Below are positions 13,401-20,446 of a DNA stretch of 24,731 nt, piece after piece. The stretch lies in the NCBI GenBank assembly GCA_016292575.1, contig JAEDIH010000009.1, positions 1-24,731 on the forward strand, written 5' to 3'. The notes beneath the pieces were generated by a model. That model was not told where the DNA came from and searched no databases. It saw only the letters and a list, made by a program, of their open reading frames with translations. The stretch is from Clostridiaceae bacterium. Its GTDB lineage: Bacteria > Bacillota > Clostridia > Oscillospirales > Acutalibacteraceae. The translations under genes were made by a program, and so were the position numbers. Within the stretch, counting starts at the first letter, position 1. Every line of letters begins with the position of its first letter.

Positions 13401-15371
13401 ATGAAAACAAACGGAAAGCTCAGTAATGCGGCGCAAAAGATAAAAAGCGCCGTTTCAGACATGAAACGCTATTGGAAGCAGCCGCCCGAGGGGCGCTATG
13501 TTCCCTTCAGGGAGATTGCCGCCTACAGCGTCGGCGGAATCGGCGCAAAGCTGCTCATCAACACGGTCTGGATGATAAGCCTTTCGGGAACGAGTCTGCT
13601 TGCAGGCTCCGCACTGGGTCTAAAGGTCGGCGATCTGACAACGCTGAATGTTATTGCAACAGCGCTGAACTTTGTGCTCAACATGGTGCGCGGCTATGTG
13701 ATTGACAACACAAGAAGCTCAAAGGGAAAATTCCGTCCGTATCTTGTTTATATGGGCGTACCCTCCGCTGCTCTTGTTACCGTTTTTGCGCTTTTGCCGT
13801 ATGAAACAATGAGCTACAACGCAAAGCTGTACTCGCTTTTTGCAATATATATGCTGCTTCAAATCAGCAATCCTTTCTATGACCAGGCATACACGACCCT
13901 TGCTCAGGTTATGAGCCCTAATTCAACGGAGAGGGCGGATATTATTACGGTTGCAACCTTTATTAACTCGTTTGCGCCGTCTGTCATGGGCTTTATCACT
14001 CCGGCAATCGCGGGCTTTTACGGCGGACTTGATACCATTGCGCCATACCGCGTTCTGATGCCTGTTCTCGGAATCTCCGGCGCCGTTATCGGTCTTATCA
14101 CCTATGCCGGAACAAAGGAAAGAATCATTGTTGCAAAGGACTATATCCCGAAGGTTCCGTTTTTCAAGGGGCTTGCCTCGGGAATCCGGAACAAGTATCA
14201 GTGGGCGCGCTCGCTTCAGTCGTGGTGCGTTTTTCTCCAGTGCGGAATCGGCAATGTTACCACCTGGTATTTTTATTACGGCATCAGGGACGTTCTGAAC
14301 CTTACAACAAAGCAACAGGGCGTTCTCAACGGAACGCTCATGACCGTGCTCAGCATAGCGTCAACGCCGGCCATGCTCGCGGCTCCGATTCTTATCAGAA
14401 AACTCGGAAAGCGCGGTGTGGTCATCTTCTATACGATCGGCACCATTGCTTCAATGACGGCCATGCTTTTTACGCTTCGCAATATCTGGGCTTTATACAT
14501 CGTCATTTTTATCAGAGGCTTTTTTAATACCTTTCCCATTATTCTTGACGGTGCCATAAATGCAGATATTCTTGACTATCAGCAGTACAAAACGGGCGCC
14601 CGCCTTGAGGGAATGCTCGGGCAGTTTGTCGGTTTTGTCGGAACATTCATAACCATGGGCATAACGTATTTTATTAATACCATCCTCATTCAGAACCGTT
14701 ATGGTCTTGTTTCAAACTATGACGACCTTTATATGCAAAGCTTCCGCGAGCCGATTTCGCAGGGTATGATACTTGCGGCAATCGCAGGCTATGTGCTTTC
14801 GCTCATTCCGTTTTGCCTTTTGTATGACCTTACGGAGGAGGATCATATCGGTCACATTTCCGTTCTCAAGATAAGAGCCGCACTTGAAGATTACGCAAAC
14901 AACAACCTTTCCGAGGGTCAGCTTGATGAGGCGGTAAGGCTTTATACACAGGCAGAAGCCGGGCTTGCCGAAAGCAGGGAAAGGCTTGACTTGGTCCGTT
15001 CGGGAAAGGAAAAGAGGGCTCTAAAACGAAAAATTAAAGCGTTTGAACTTGTTGTACGAGAAAAGGACAGATTCAAAACCGGTGAAATGAAACAGGAGCT
15101 TGAAAAAGCAGAGGAGCTTTTATCGCACAGCACTGAGGAGCTTTATTCGGTCAGCGAGCCTTCGCTTGATGATTACAACAGAGCGAACGCAATGCCCGAA
15201 GCAACAAAGGAGGAACGCAAAGCAAAGGCCGCGGCGCTCAGGGCGGCGCAGAAAGCGCTTGACCGCTTCCACAAAAAGGCCTATGACTATATTAAGGCGA
15301 GGGCGCTTTTCAAGCAGTATGAGTATTACTCAAACTGGAACGCCATTTTTGAAGCAAGTAAAAACGGCTGA
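13401..15371 (+). CDS. GPH/MFS-family sugar-cation symporter with a C-terminal soluble extension
   Basis: A 656-residue membrane protein. The first roughly 475 residues carry about 12 hydrophobic segments and two family signatures of glycoside-pentoside-hexuronide symporters: DNTRSSKGKFRP (102-113) after the second or third helix, and ADILDYQQYKTGAR (388-401). It would import a sugar or glycoside with Na+ or H+; substrate unknown. Unlike the usual roughly 450-500 residues, it continues with about 175 charged residues (480-656), rich in Lys, Glu, Arg and Ala, predicted helical or coiled-coil, without any EIIA-type motif I recognise. The ATG follows AAGGAG. Single-gene unit ended by a strong terminator; the divergent neighbour is the iron-ADH gene. 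No glycosidase is encoded beside it. Confidence 0.88.
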   Translation: MKTNGKLSNAAQKIKSAVSDMKRYWKQPPEGRYVPFREIAAYSVGGIGAKLLINTVWMISLSGTSLLAGSALGLKVGDLTTLNVIATALNFVLNMVRGYVIDNTRSSKGKFRPYLVYMGVPSAALVTVFALLPYETMSYNAKLYSLFAIYMLLQISNPFYDQAYTTLAQVMSPNSTERADIITVATFINSFAPSVMGFITPAIAGFYGGLDTIAPYRVLMPVLGISGAVIGLITYAGTKERIIVAKDYIPKVPFFKGLASGIRNKYQWARSLQSWCVFLQCGIGNVTTWYFYYGIRDVLNLTTKQQGVLNGTLMTVLSIASTPAMLAAPILIRKLGKRGVVIFYTIGTIASMTAMLFTLRNIWALYIVIFIRGFFNTFPIILDGAINADILDYQQYKTGARLEGMLGQFVGFVGTFITMGITYFINTILIQNRYGLVSNYDDLYMQSFREPISQGMILAAIAGYVLSLIPFCLLYDLTEEDHIGHISVLKIRAALEDYANNNLSEGQLDEAVRLYTQAEAGLAESRERLDLVRSGKEKRALKRKIKAFELVVREKDRFKTGEMKQELEKAEELLSHSTEELYSVSEPSLDDYNRANAMPEATKEERKAKAAALRAAQKALDRFHKKAYDYIKARALFKQYEYYSNWNAIFEASKNG

Positions 15372-15383
15372 AAACGCAAAAAA

Positions 15384-15428
15384 ACACAGGGTCTGTTGCA
15401 TACAAATGCAGCACTCCCTGTGTTTTTT
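15384..15428. terminator. Bidirectional intrinsic terminator
   Basis: ACACAGGG (15384-15391) pairs with CCCTGTGT (15416-15423), with a second stem TGTTGCAT/ATGCAGCA inside. T6 follows on the plus strand and an A-run precedes, so it can end both the transporter transcript (plus) and the phosphoesterase transcript (minus). A GC-rich inverted repeat (15432-15438/15451-15457) lies next to it. Confidence 0.85.
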
Positions 15429-15471
15429 CTTGCGCCGGATACCGGCTAAGCCGGCGCCGGCGGCAGTACAT

Positions 15472-16017
15472 TCAAAACGAGTATTCTTTATAAGTCTTTC
15501 CGCTTTCAAGGTCTTTCCAAAGGAAAACACCGTTTTCAAGCGTCATATAGCTGCGGACGCTGCCCTCCTTGGGAATTGAGACTGAGCCGGGATTCAGAAA
15601 AACAAGACCGTTTGTTTCCTCGCAGCGCGGAACGTGCGTGTGACCGGAAAGCAGAATGTCTCCTTTTTTCATCGGCAGGGGATTGGAGGGAGAAAAAAGG
15701 TGACCGTGTGTTGCAAAAATGAGTCTGCTGCCGGTGTCGAGCACGGTGTAATCGGCAAGGACGGGAAACGGCAGAACCATTTGGTCAACCTCGCAGTCGC
15801 AGTTTCCGCGTACGGAAAGAGCTTCGGTTCCGTTTTCGCAGAGCATTGCAATAACCTCTTTTGGCGCGTAACCTTGCGGAAGCTCGTTGCGCGGTCCGTG
15901 ATAGAGTATATCTCCGAGAAACAGCAGGCGGTCTGCCCTTTCCTCCCTATATCTTTCAAGCATCATTTTGCAGCAGTAAGCGCTGCCGTGAATGTCCGAG
16001 GCAATGAACCATTTCAT
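15472..16017 (-). CDS. YfcE/MJ0936-type metallophosphoesterase
   Basis: A 181-residue calcineurin-like phosphodiesterase of the YfcE family, which in studied members hydrolyses phosphodiesters with Mn2+; the physiological substrate is generally unknown. The metal-binding signatures are complete: D8-x-H10 (SDIHG), GD36, GN72 (RGNCD), H104-G-H106, and GHTH with H126 and H128. Length is typical. It lies 26 bases after the LysR gene on the same strand and is probably co-transcribed. Its transcript ends at the bidirectional terminator shared with the transporter gene. Confidence 0.9.
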   Translation of the reverse strand: MKWFIASDIHGSAYCCKMMLERYREERADRLLFLGDILYHGPRNELPQGYAPKEVIAMLCENGTEALSVRGNCDCEVDQMVLPFPVLADYTVLDTGSRLIFATHGHLFSPSNPLPMKKGDILLSGHTHVPRCEETNGLVFLNPGSVSIPKEGSVRSYMTLENGVFLWKDLESGKTYKEYSF

Positions 16018-16043
16018 TTAAGTCACCTTACCTTTTTTTGTTT

Positions 16044-16970
16044 TCAGCCTATTACGTCCCTTTTTGCTTTGACAAGCTGTTCAATAAAGAGGTTGTCAAG
16101 TTTTCCGAGCGTATAATCCCTGCGGTAGATAAGCACGTCCTTGTAGACCCTGCGGTTTTCATCGCAGACGCGCTGCGTAAGACCGTAGCGCTGCAAAAGC
16201 TTCTGCGGAATGGAGGAGACCCACATGAAGGTTTCCGGATTCTGCGAAAGCAGCTCAAACTGGCTTGCGCGTTCAAAGACGAAGATGCGGCGGTCGGAGT
16301 TGTCCGGCAGCTCCTCTTTTTTGATCTGCGCAAACGGCAGCGACGGAACATAGGGGTCGGCGTGGGCAATCTCAATCTTATCCTTGAGGTCGTCAAACGT
16401 GATGTTCTCCTTTGCCGCAAGCGGACTGCTGTCGCTCATCAGGAGAACATAGCGGAATTTTGTTATCAGTTCATGCTCAAGACCCTTTTCCTCCATCATT
16501 GCTTTGTAATATTTATCGTAGTTTTCGGCATAGCGGACAATGCCTAACTTGTAATTCTCCTGCAAAACATTGCGCAGGGTGCGCATGGAGTTTGTTTCCT
16601 TATAAAAGATTTCCGCCTGCGTGTCTTTGCCGATAAGCTTTGAAAAGGCGGCAAAGGCTTCGGCAATGTAGCTTGCGCGCGGAACGGAAGCGGAAAAGCG
16701 CTTTTTGCTCACGCGACCTTTCTGAAACATTTCCTCAATGGCGTCAACCTGCCGCAGAACGGTTTTTGCATAGCGGATAAAGGTTTCGCCGTCCGGGGTG
16801 AGGAACATACCTTTGGCACTGCGCTCAAAGATAGTTACGCCGAGGCTTGACTCAAGCTCCTTAACGGCGCGGCTGAGAGTCGGCTGACCGACATAGAGCA
16901 GCTCGGCGGCCTTGTTAATGGAGTTGGTTTCCGCAATAACAACTGCGTATTTCATGTGAAGTAAATTCAT
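16044..16970 (-). CDS. LysR-family transcriptional regulator
   Basis: A 308-residue LysR-type regulator. The N-terminal winged helix-turn-helix is clear (about 1-60, with INKAAELLYVGQPTLSRAVKELESSLGVTIFER), followed by the linker helix and a periplasmic-binding-protein-like effector domain (about 88-300). The effector cannot be told from sequence. The ATG follows GGGAGGTG. A strong promoter lies 46-73 bases upstream. Unlike most LysR genes it has no divergent partner; the upstream gene runs the same way and ends 110 bases before, so its target may be elsewhere. Confidence 0.93.
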   Translation of the reverse strand: MNLLHMKYAVVIAETNSINKAAELLYVGQPTLSRAVKELESSLGVTIFERSAKGMFLTPDGETFIRYAKTVLRQVDAIEEMFQKGRVSKKRFSASVPRASYIAEAFAAFSKLIGKDTQAEIFYKETNSMRTLRNVLQENYKLGIVRYAENYDKYYKAMMEEKGLEHELITKFRYVLLMSDSSPLAAKENITFDDLKDKIEIAHADPYVPSLPFAQIKKEELPDNSDRRIFVFERASQFELLSQNPETFMWVSSIPQKLLQRYGLTQRVCDENRRVYKDVLIYRRDYTLGKLDNLFIEQLVKAKRDVIG

Positions 16971-17015
16971 TCGGCACCTCCCGGTTTTATGAGCGTTTCA
17001 CACTCGCTGTTCAAT

Positions 17016-17043
17016 ATTATAACCAACAGCTTCAAAAAGTCAA
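17016..17043 (-). promoter_or_regulatory. Sigma-A promoter of the LysR gene
   Basis: On the minus strand TTGACT (17038-17043) and TATAAT (17016-17021) are 16 bases apart. The leader would be about 40 bases. The -35 lies directly behind the stem of the upstream terminator and shares its T-tract. Confidence 0.7.
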
Positions 17044-17075
17044 CGGAGCTGTTCTATGTTTTCAGAACAGCCCCG
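17044..17075 (-). terminator. Terminator of the paralogous HTH operon
   Basis: CGGGGCTGTTCT (minus strand, 17064-17075) pairs over 12 positions, one of them G-T, with AGAACAGCTCCG (17044-17055) around an 8-base loop, 4 bases past the stop of the 17080-18474 gene. TTGACTTTTTG follows on the minus strand. GATTTTTA follows on the plus strand. Confidence 0.75.
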
Positions 17076-17079
17076 ATTT

Positions 17080-18474
17080 TTATATGCACTGAGCAACAGC
17101 ACTGTCAAGCTCCTTTTCAAGCTCCTCCTTTGAAAGGAAAAAGTCGTTGACAAAAAGATAGTCGTAAAAATCGCCGAGAAGAGAGGAAAACTCCTCGTCG
17201 TACACGGTGAATACACCGGAACCGAGAAAGTCGCAGCCGGGCTTTTCAACCATATAAAAAACCGAAACACTGTGGGGACTGCTGGCAACGGAGATTTTTT
17301 CAGAAATTTCAAAGCTGCTGTCCCTGATAACGGAAAAGCGGCTTTCCTCACTCAGCAGCTCCTTTTTTGCCTCGTCAAGGATACGCCTGCGGTTAAGAAC
17401 GCTGATATTGTTGAGAAAAATTTCCGGCGCGTCATAGCTTTTTCCGCTTTCAAGGAAATGACGGATACTGCTCTGGGTAAAAACGGACGGATTGGAAAGC
17501 GACCGGCAGATGAGCAGGTGATTCCAAAAGGAGCTGAGAATCACCTCGCGCTCGGGGATATCCTTTTTCAGCGTTTCGTCAAGGATACGGTACTTCGTAA
17601 AATAACGAACGGGCAAAGCCGATTCGATAATGATCAGATCGTTTTTGGACATCATAGGCTCGGTAAAGCTTTTAAGCTCAAAGGCGTTTTCAAACACGCG
17701 GTTGAGCGGCTCTCTTGCCGATTCGCGCTTTGCGGCCGAAAGGCAGTACGCCCGGACAACCGTTTCCTCGGTTGAAAAAAATCCGCATTGGGTTTTGTCA
17801 TCGTACATTAGAACAGATTTTTTCCCGATGAAATGGGTCGAAAGCGCAAAGGGCGGCTCGTCCCGGGAACCAACGCTTGTAATGTGTCCCAGCTTTGCAA
17901 ACTTTATGCTTGCAAAGCCGTTGTGCAGGCGCTCTTTAACGTTCTCTCCCGTGCCTTTTATAACGCTGTGCTTGATGACGAGGCGGCAGGAGGCGTTTTT
18001 AACAAAGTCATAGACAATTTTGTCGGTCTGTTCGTCAAAGTAGGAATAGTTGGTATAGACAACGGCGTTTTCTGCGGTGTTTTCCCTTTTAAGCAGCGTT
18101 TCAACCGCAGCATTATAATCCGCACGTCCCGAAAGGAAAATGCTCGGTCTTGAAAAATCGAGATTTTCCGATTTTTCCGGCGTGCAGTCCGGTGCTTTCC
18201 CAAGCTTTTCAAACTCTGTTTTAATGAACGCCATCATTTCAAAGCGTTCGCTTTCAAACTGCGAAAGGCGGAAAGCGCGCTCAAGATTCAGCTTTTCCTG
18301 TTTTGAAAAGGGGTAGGAGGCAAGTATTTTTTCAAAAACCTCCTTTGGCAGCTCCCTTTTGTTTTTAAAAACGGAATAGATGGCAACACGGTTAAAGCCG
18401 ATATCCCCGGTGAAGCGTATGACGGGAATTTCATGCTTTTTCAGTGTGGCTTTCAAGAGCGCTCCGAAATCCAT
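17080..18474 (-). CDS. HTH-domain protein of unknown function, tandem paralogue B
   Basis: A 464-residue protein. The first roughly 55 residues resemble an XRE/Cro-type helix-turn-helix (FGALLKATL... IGFNRVAIYSVF). The remaining 400 residues match no family I recognise. It aligns without gaps to its upstream neighbour over at least the first 235 residues: both have TNYS at 141-144, QTD at 149-151, IVYDF at 153-157, RL at 182-183, KLGH at 194-197 and STHFIGKK at 212-219. In residues 138-157, 13 of 20 are identical. There is no signal peptide, membrane segment or obvious catalytic motif, so a cytoplasmic regulator with a large ligand-binding region is the simplest reading. It starts 21 bases after the upstream stop with AAAGGA; same operon. 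Confidence 0.75.
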   Translation of the reverse strand: MDFGALLKATLKKHEIPVIRFTGDIGFNRVAIYSVFKNKRELPKEVFEKILASYPFSKQEKLNLERAFRLSQFESERFEMMAFIKTEFEKLGKAPDCTPEKSENLDFSRPSIFLSGRADYNAAVETLLKRENTAENAVVYTNYSYFDEQTDKIVYDFVKNASCRLVIKHSVIKGTGENVKERLHNGFASIKFAKLGHITSVGSRDEPPFALSTHFIGKKSVLMYDDKTQCGFFSTEETVVRAYCLSAAKRESAREPLNRVFENAFELKSFTEPMMSKNDLIIIESALPVRYFTKYRILDETLKKDIPEREVILSSFWNHLLICRSLSNPSVFTQSSIRHFLESGKSYDAPEIFLNNISVLNRRRILDEAKKELLSEESRFSVIRDSSFEISEKISVASSPHSVSVFYMVEKPGCDFLGSGVFTVYDEEFSSLLGDFYDYLFVNDFFLSKEELEKELDSAVAQCI

Positions 18475-18495
18475 AGGCTAATCCTTTCGTAATAT

Positions 18496-19932
18496 TTATT
18501 CTCTCTTTCCGTTTTCAGACAGACGCTGATTGATTGCGGCCTCGCATTGGCTGACAAGATCGTTGACAAGGTGCTGTGCGTATTCCTGCGAAATGACCGA
18601 TTCGCTCAGGAAAATATAGTTGTAAAAGTCTTTGAAAAGGTCTGCAATCTCCTTGTCGTCCAAAAGTATGTAGCAGCCGCCGCTGAAATCGCCGCCGGGC
18701 TTTGAATCGTTGAAAAACATCAGCGCAAAGCCGCTCTCAAAAATTTCAAGCTCGCAGCCTTCAAAAAGCTGAAGACTGTTGCTGTTCAGAATTTTAAGCG
18801 AATAGCCGCTTTCGGCAATGTTCTTTTTATAGCGCTCAAGCAGAGTTTTGCGATTGCTGAGACTTATCGGGTCAAGGTAAAACGGGGAGGCGTCATAAAC
18901 CACGCCTGTGCGGGCAAAGCTCTGAATGCCGTGCTGCGAAAACAGCGTGCAGGGCGCAAGCTTTTGGAAAAGGCTTATATGGTTTTGGAAAGCGCTGAAA
19001 ATTACATTGCGGTTCGGAACGTTTTTTTTGAGCGCAGCTTCAAGAATGTCGGGCGTTGCAAAAAGGGCGGCGGGAAACTTGAACTCAATTACGGCGGAAA
19101 CACTGAGCTGAAACGGCTGCAGAACACTGCGCAGCTCAAAGGCATTGTCAGAGTAAGCGGTGAGCGGTTTTTCGCCCTGTCTGTTCCGCGAGGCAACGAG
19201 CCTGTACGCGCTGATGACCGCAGGCTCGGCGGAAAGGAAGCCGCACTCGTTTTGCGGGTCATACTGAAGAACGGTTTTTTTGCCGATGAAGTGCGTTGAA
19301 AAGGAAACCGTGTTTTTTTCCTTGTTTGCAATGAAGACCGGATGACCCAGCTTTCCGAATTTTACACTTGCAAAAATATTTCTCAGCCTTTCCTCAATCG
19401 GAACATCACTGTCCATTCGGACGGTATGAACGAGCTTGAACTCAGGCTTGTTTTTGCAGATGAAGTCATAGACAATGCAGTCGGTCTGTGTATCAAGGAA
19501 GGAGTAGTTTGTAAAAATTTCGCATTCCTCGCCTGCTGTCTCGCTTTCAAGGAAAGCCTTAACTGCCGAATAATAATCCAGAGCACCGAGCAGGAAGACG
19601 CCCTGAGGCGAGGGGGTGATGTCCCTGAACATCATTACGGGAGAAAACGGCGCGCGTCCGGCGGACTCAAATTCCGCCTTCAGCGTTTTAAGCTGTTTTG
19701 TGCGCTCCTTGCTGATTCTGTTAATGTAATAAAGGCGGCTAAGCTCCGCTGCCTGCGCCGGAGAAAATTCAATCTTTTCAAGAATGAGATTGAAGATATT
19801 CTCGGGCAGCTTTTTTTCGCCGTTGAAAACGGCGTAAACAGCCATTCGGTTCATGCCGATAAGCGATGAAAGATGGGTGATTTTCACCTTGTTTTCTTTC
19901 AGTGTTTTTTTCAGTAATTCGCCGAATTCCAT
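18496..19932 (-). CDS. HTH-domain protein of unknown function, tandem paralogue A
   Basis: A 478-residue protein, first gene of a two-gene unit. The N-terminal XRE-like helix-turn-helix (about 1-55: FGELLKKTL... IGMNRMAVYAVF) is followed by a roughly 420-residue region of unknown family, colinear with that of paralogue B (see conserved blocks there). Conserved aromatic and polar blocks (DYYSAV, TNYSFLD, STHFIGKK, AFQNH, YDASPFYLD, KPGGDFSGG) suggest a folded sensor or enzyme-like domain rather than low-complexity sequence, but no known active site is seen. The ATG follows AAAGGAC. A near-consensus promoter lies 31-59 bases upstream. The gene is divergent from a candidate small RNA and a secreted hydrolase, which are possible targets; that link is only positional. 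Confidence 0.75.
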   Translation of the reverse strand: MEFGELLKKTLKENKVKITHLSSLIGMNRMAVYAVFNGEKKLPENIFNLILEKIEFSPAQAAELSRLYYINRISKERTKQLKTLKAEFESAGRAPFSPVMMFRDITPSPQGVFLLGALDYYSAVKAFLESETAGEECEIFTNYSFLDTQTDCIVYDFICKNKPEFKLVHTVRMDSDVPIEERLRNIFASVKFGKLGHPVFIANKEKNTVSFSTHFIGKKTVLQYDPQNECGFLSAEPAVISAYRLVASRNRQGEKPLTAYSDNAFELRSVLQPFQLSVSAVIEFKFPAALFATPDILEAALKKNVPNRNVIFSAFQNHISLFQKLAPCTLFSQHGIQSFARTGVVYDASPFYLDPISLSNRKTLLERYKKNIAESGYSLKILNSNSLQLFEGCELEIFESGFALMFFNDSKPGGDFSGGCYILLDDKEIADLFKDFYNYIFLSESVISQEYAQHLVNDLVSQCEAAINQRLSENGKRE

Positions 19933-19962
19933 TTGTCATTGTCCTTTCGATAAGGTATAAAT

Positions 19963-19991
19963 ATATTAACATAACAGCAGTATCATGTCAA
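19963..19991 (-). promoter_or_regulatory. Sigma-A promoter of the paralogous HTH operon
   Basis: On the minus strand a perfect -35 TTGACA (19986-19991) and TAATAT (19963-19968) are 17 bases apart. The leader would be about 25 bases. Confidence 0.75.
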
Positions 19992-20026
19992 TTATTGCAG
20001 TACAAAAAAGCGGACTTTGCTTTTTG

Positions 20027-20068
20027 GCGGCAGGAATAATTCGGCACGGAATTATTCAAGCAAGCCGC
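20027..20068. repeat. Inverted repeat upstream of the HTH-operon promoter
   Basis: GAATAATTC (20034-20042) and GAATTATTC (20049-20057) are perfect complements, 6 bases apart, flanked by a further GCGGC/GCCGC pair (20027-20031 and 20064-20068). It sits about 43 bases upstream of the -35 and has no T-tract. It could be an operator for the HTH proteins or a hairpin. Confidence 0.45.
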
Positions 20069-20142
20069 ATAAAACATAGCAATTCATCCGCTACTGAAAA
20101 GTGTAAAAAAATGTAAAAAATTTTTTTTACAATATGTAGGAG

Positions 20143-20171
20143 TTGAACATGACAATCTTTTTTGCTATGAT
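20143..20171 (+). promoter_or_regulatory. Candidate promoter of the small RNA
   Basis: TTGAAC (20143-20148) and TATGAT (20166-20171) are 17 bases apart, with A/T tracts just upstream (20105-20130) that could act as an UP element. Predicted transcription start near 20178. Confidence 0.55.
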
Positions 20172-20177
20172 GTAGCC

Positions 20178-20339
20178 AACGATTCATAAACATGCTGTCT
20201 GTTCGGAATTTCGCCTAACAGACTAAAAAAGCACAAAAAATCGGAACAGATTTCCATGCTGTTTTATCACACCCCAAAAATCGGACTACCGATAGGCTCA
20301 GCTGTTTCTCTGATTTACAGCTGAGCCCGTCGGTTTTTA
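20178..20339 (+). ncRNA. Candidate autonomous small RNA, family not recognised
   Basis: A transcript of about 160 bases is bounded by its own promoter and a strong intrinsic terminator, and the next gene has a separate promoter downstream. It holds no start-stop frame of note. GTCTGTT (20197-20203) can pair with AACAGAC (20217-20223), or, shifted by one base, TCTGTTC with GAACAGA (20244-20250); the two helices exclude each other. CATGCTGT occurs twice (20191-20198, 20255-20262), and CAAAAAATCGGA is nearly repeated (20234-20245, 20275-20285). It does not match 6S, tmRNA, RNase P or SRP RNA as I know them. It could be a trans-acting sRNA, or a leader whose terminator controls the hydrolase gene. 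Confidence 0.5.
20288..20338 (+). terminator. Strong intrinsic terminator of the candidate small RNA
   Basis: GGCTCAGCTGT (20295-20305) pairs perfectly with ACAGCTGAGCC (20317-20327), extended after one mismatch by ACCGAT (20288-20293) with GTCGGT (20329-20334), loop 11 bases, followed by T5. No gene precedes it on the plus strand within more than 4.9 kb. Confidence 0.85.
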
Positions 20340-20369
20340 TGAGGCTGTTTTATTAATATATAGTTCATA

Positions 20370-20398
20370 TTGAAACATTGTTTGTTGCTGTGTAAAAT
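20370..20398 (+). promoter_or_regulatory. Sigma-A promoter of the secreted hydrolase gene
   Basis: TTGAAA (20370-20375) and TAAAAT (20393-20398) are 17 bases apart; transcription would begin near 20405, giving a roughly 40-base leader with AAAGGG before the ATG at 20447. Confidence 0.65.
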
Positions 20399-20446
20399 AA
20401 ATATATATATTTAAGAAAAGATTACATCAAGAAAGGGTCGGAAAAA

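Larger units (their letters stand above)
19933..20446. other. 514-base intergenic region with divergent promoters and a candidate small RNA
   Basis: No credible protein gene lies here. It contains the promoter of the HTH pair (minus), inverted repeats at 20008-20029 and 20027-20068, an A/T palindrome near 20112-20131, a plus-strand promoter at 20143-20171, a candidate RNA ending in a strong terminator at 20288-20338, and the promoter of the secreted hydrolase gene at 20370-20398. The main parts are listed separately. Confidence 0.7.

Noticed and set aside
20149..20175. Tiny frame ATG to TAG (8 codons) after a GGAG in the small-RNA promoter region
   Set aside because: It overlaps the -35/-10 pair and would lie before the predicted transcription start; more likely chance.
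20178..20339. 6S RNA
   Set aside because: Length is similar, but the 5' and 3' ends do not pair into the closing stem and central bubble expected of 6S RNA.
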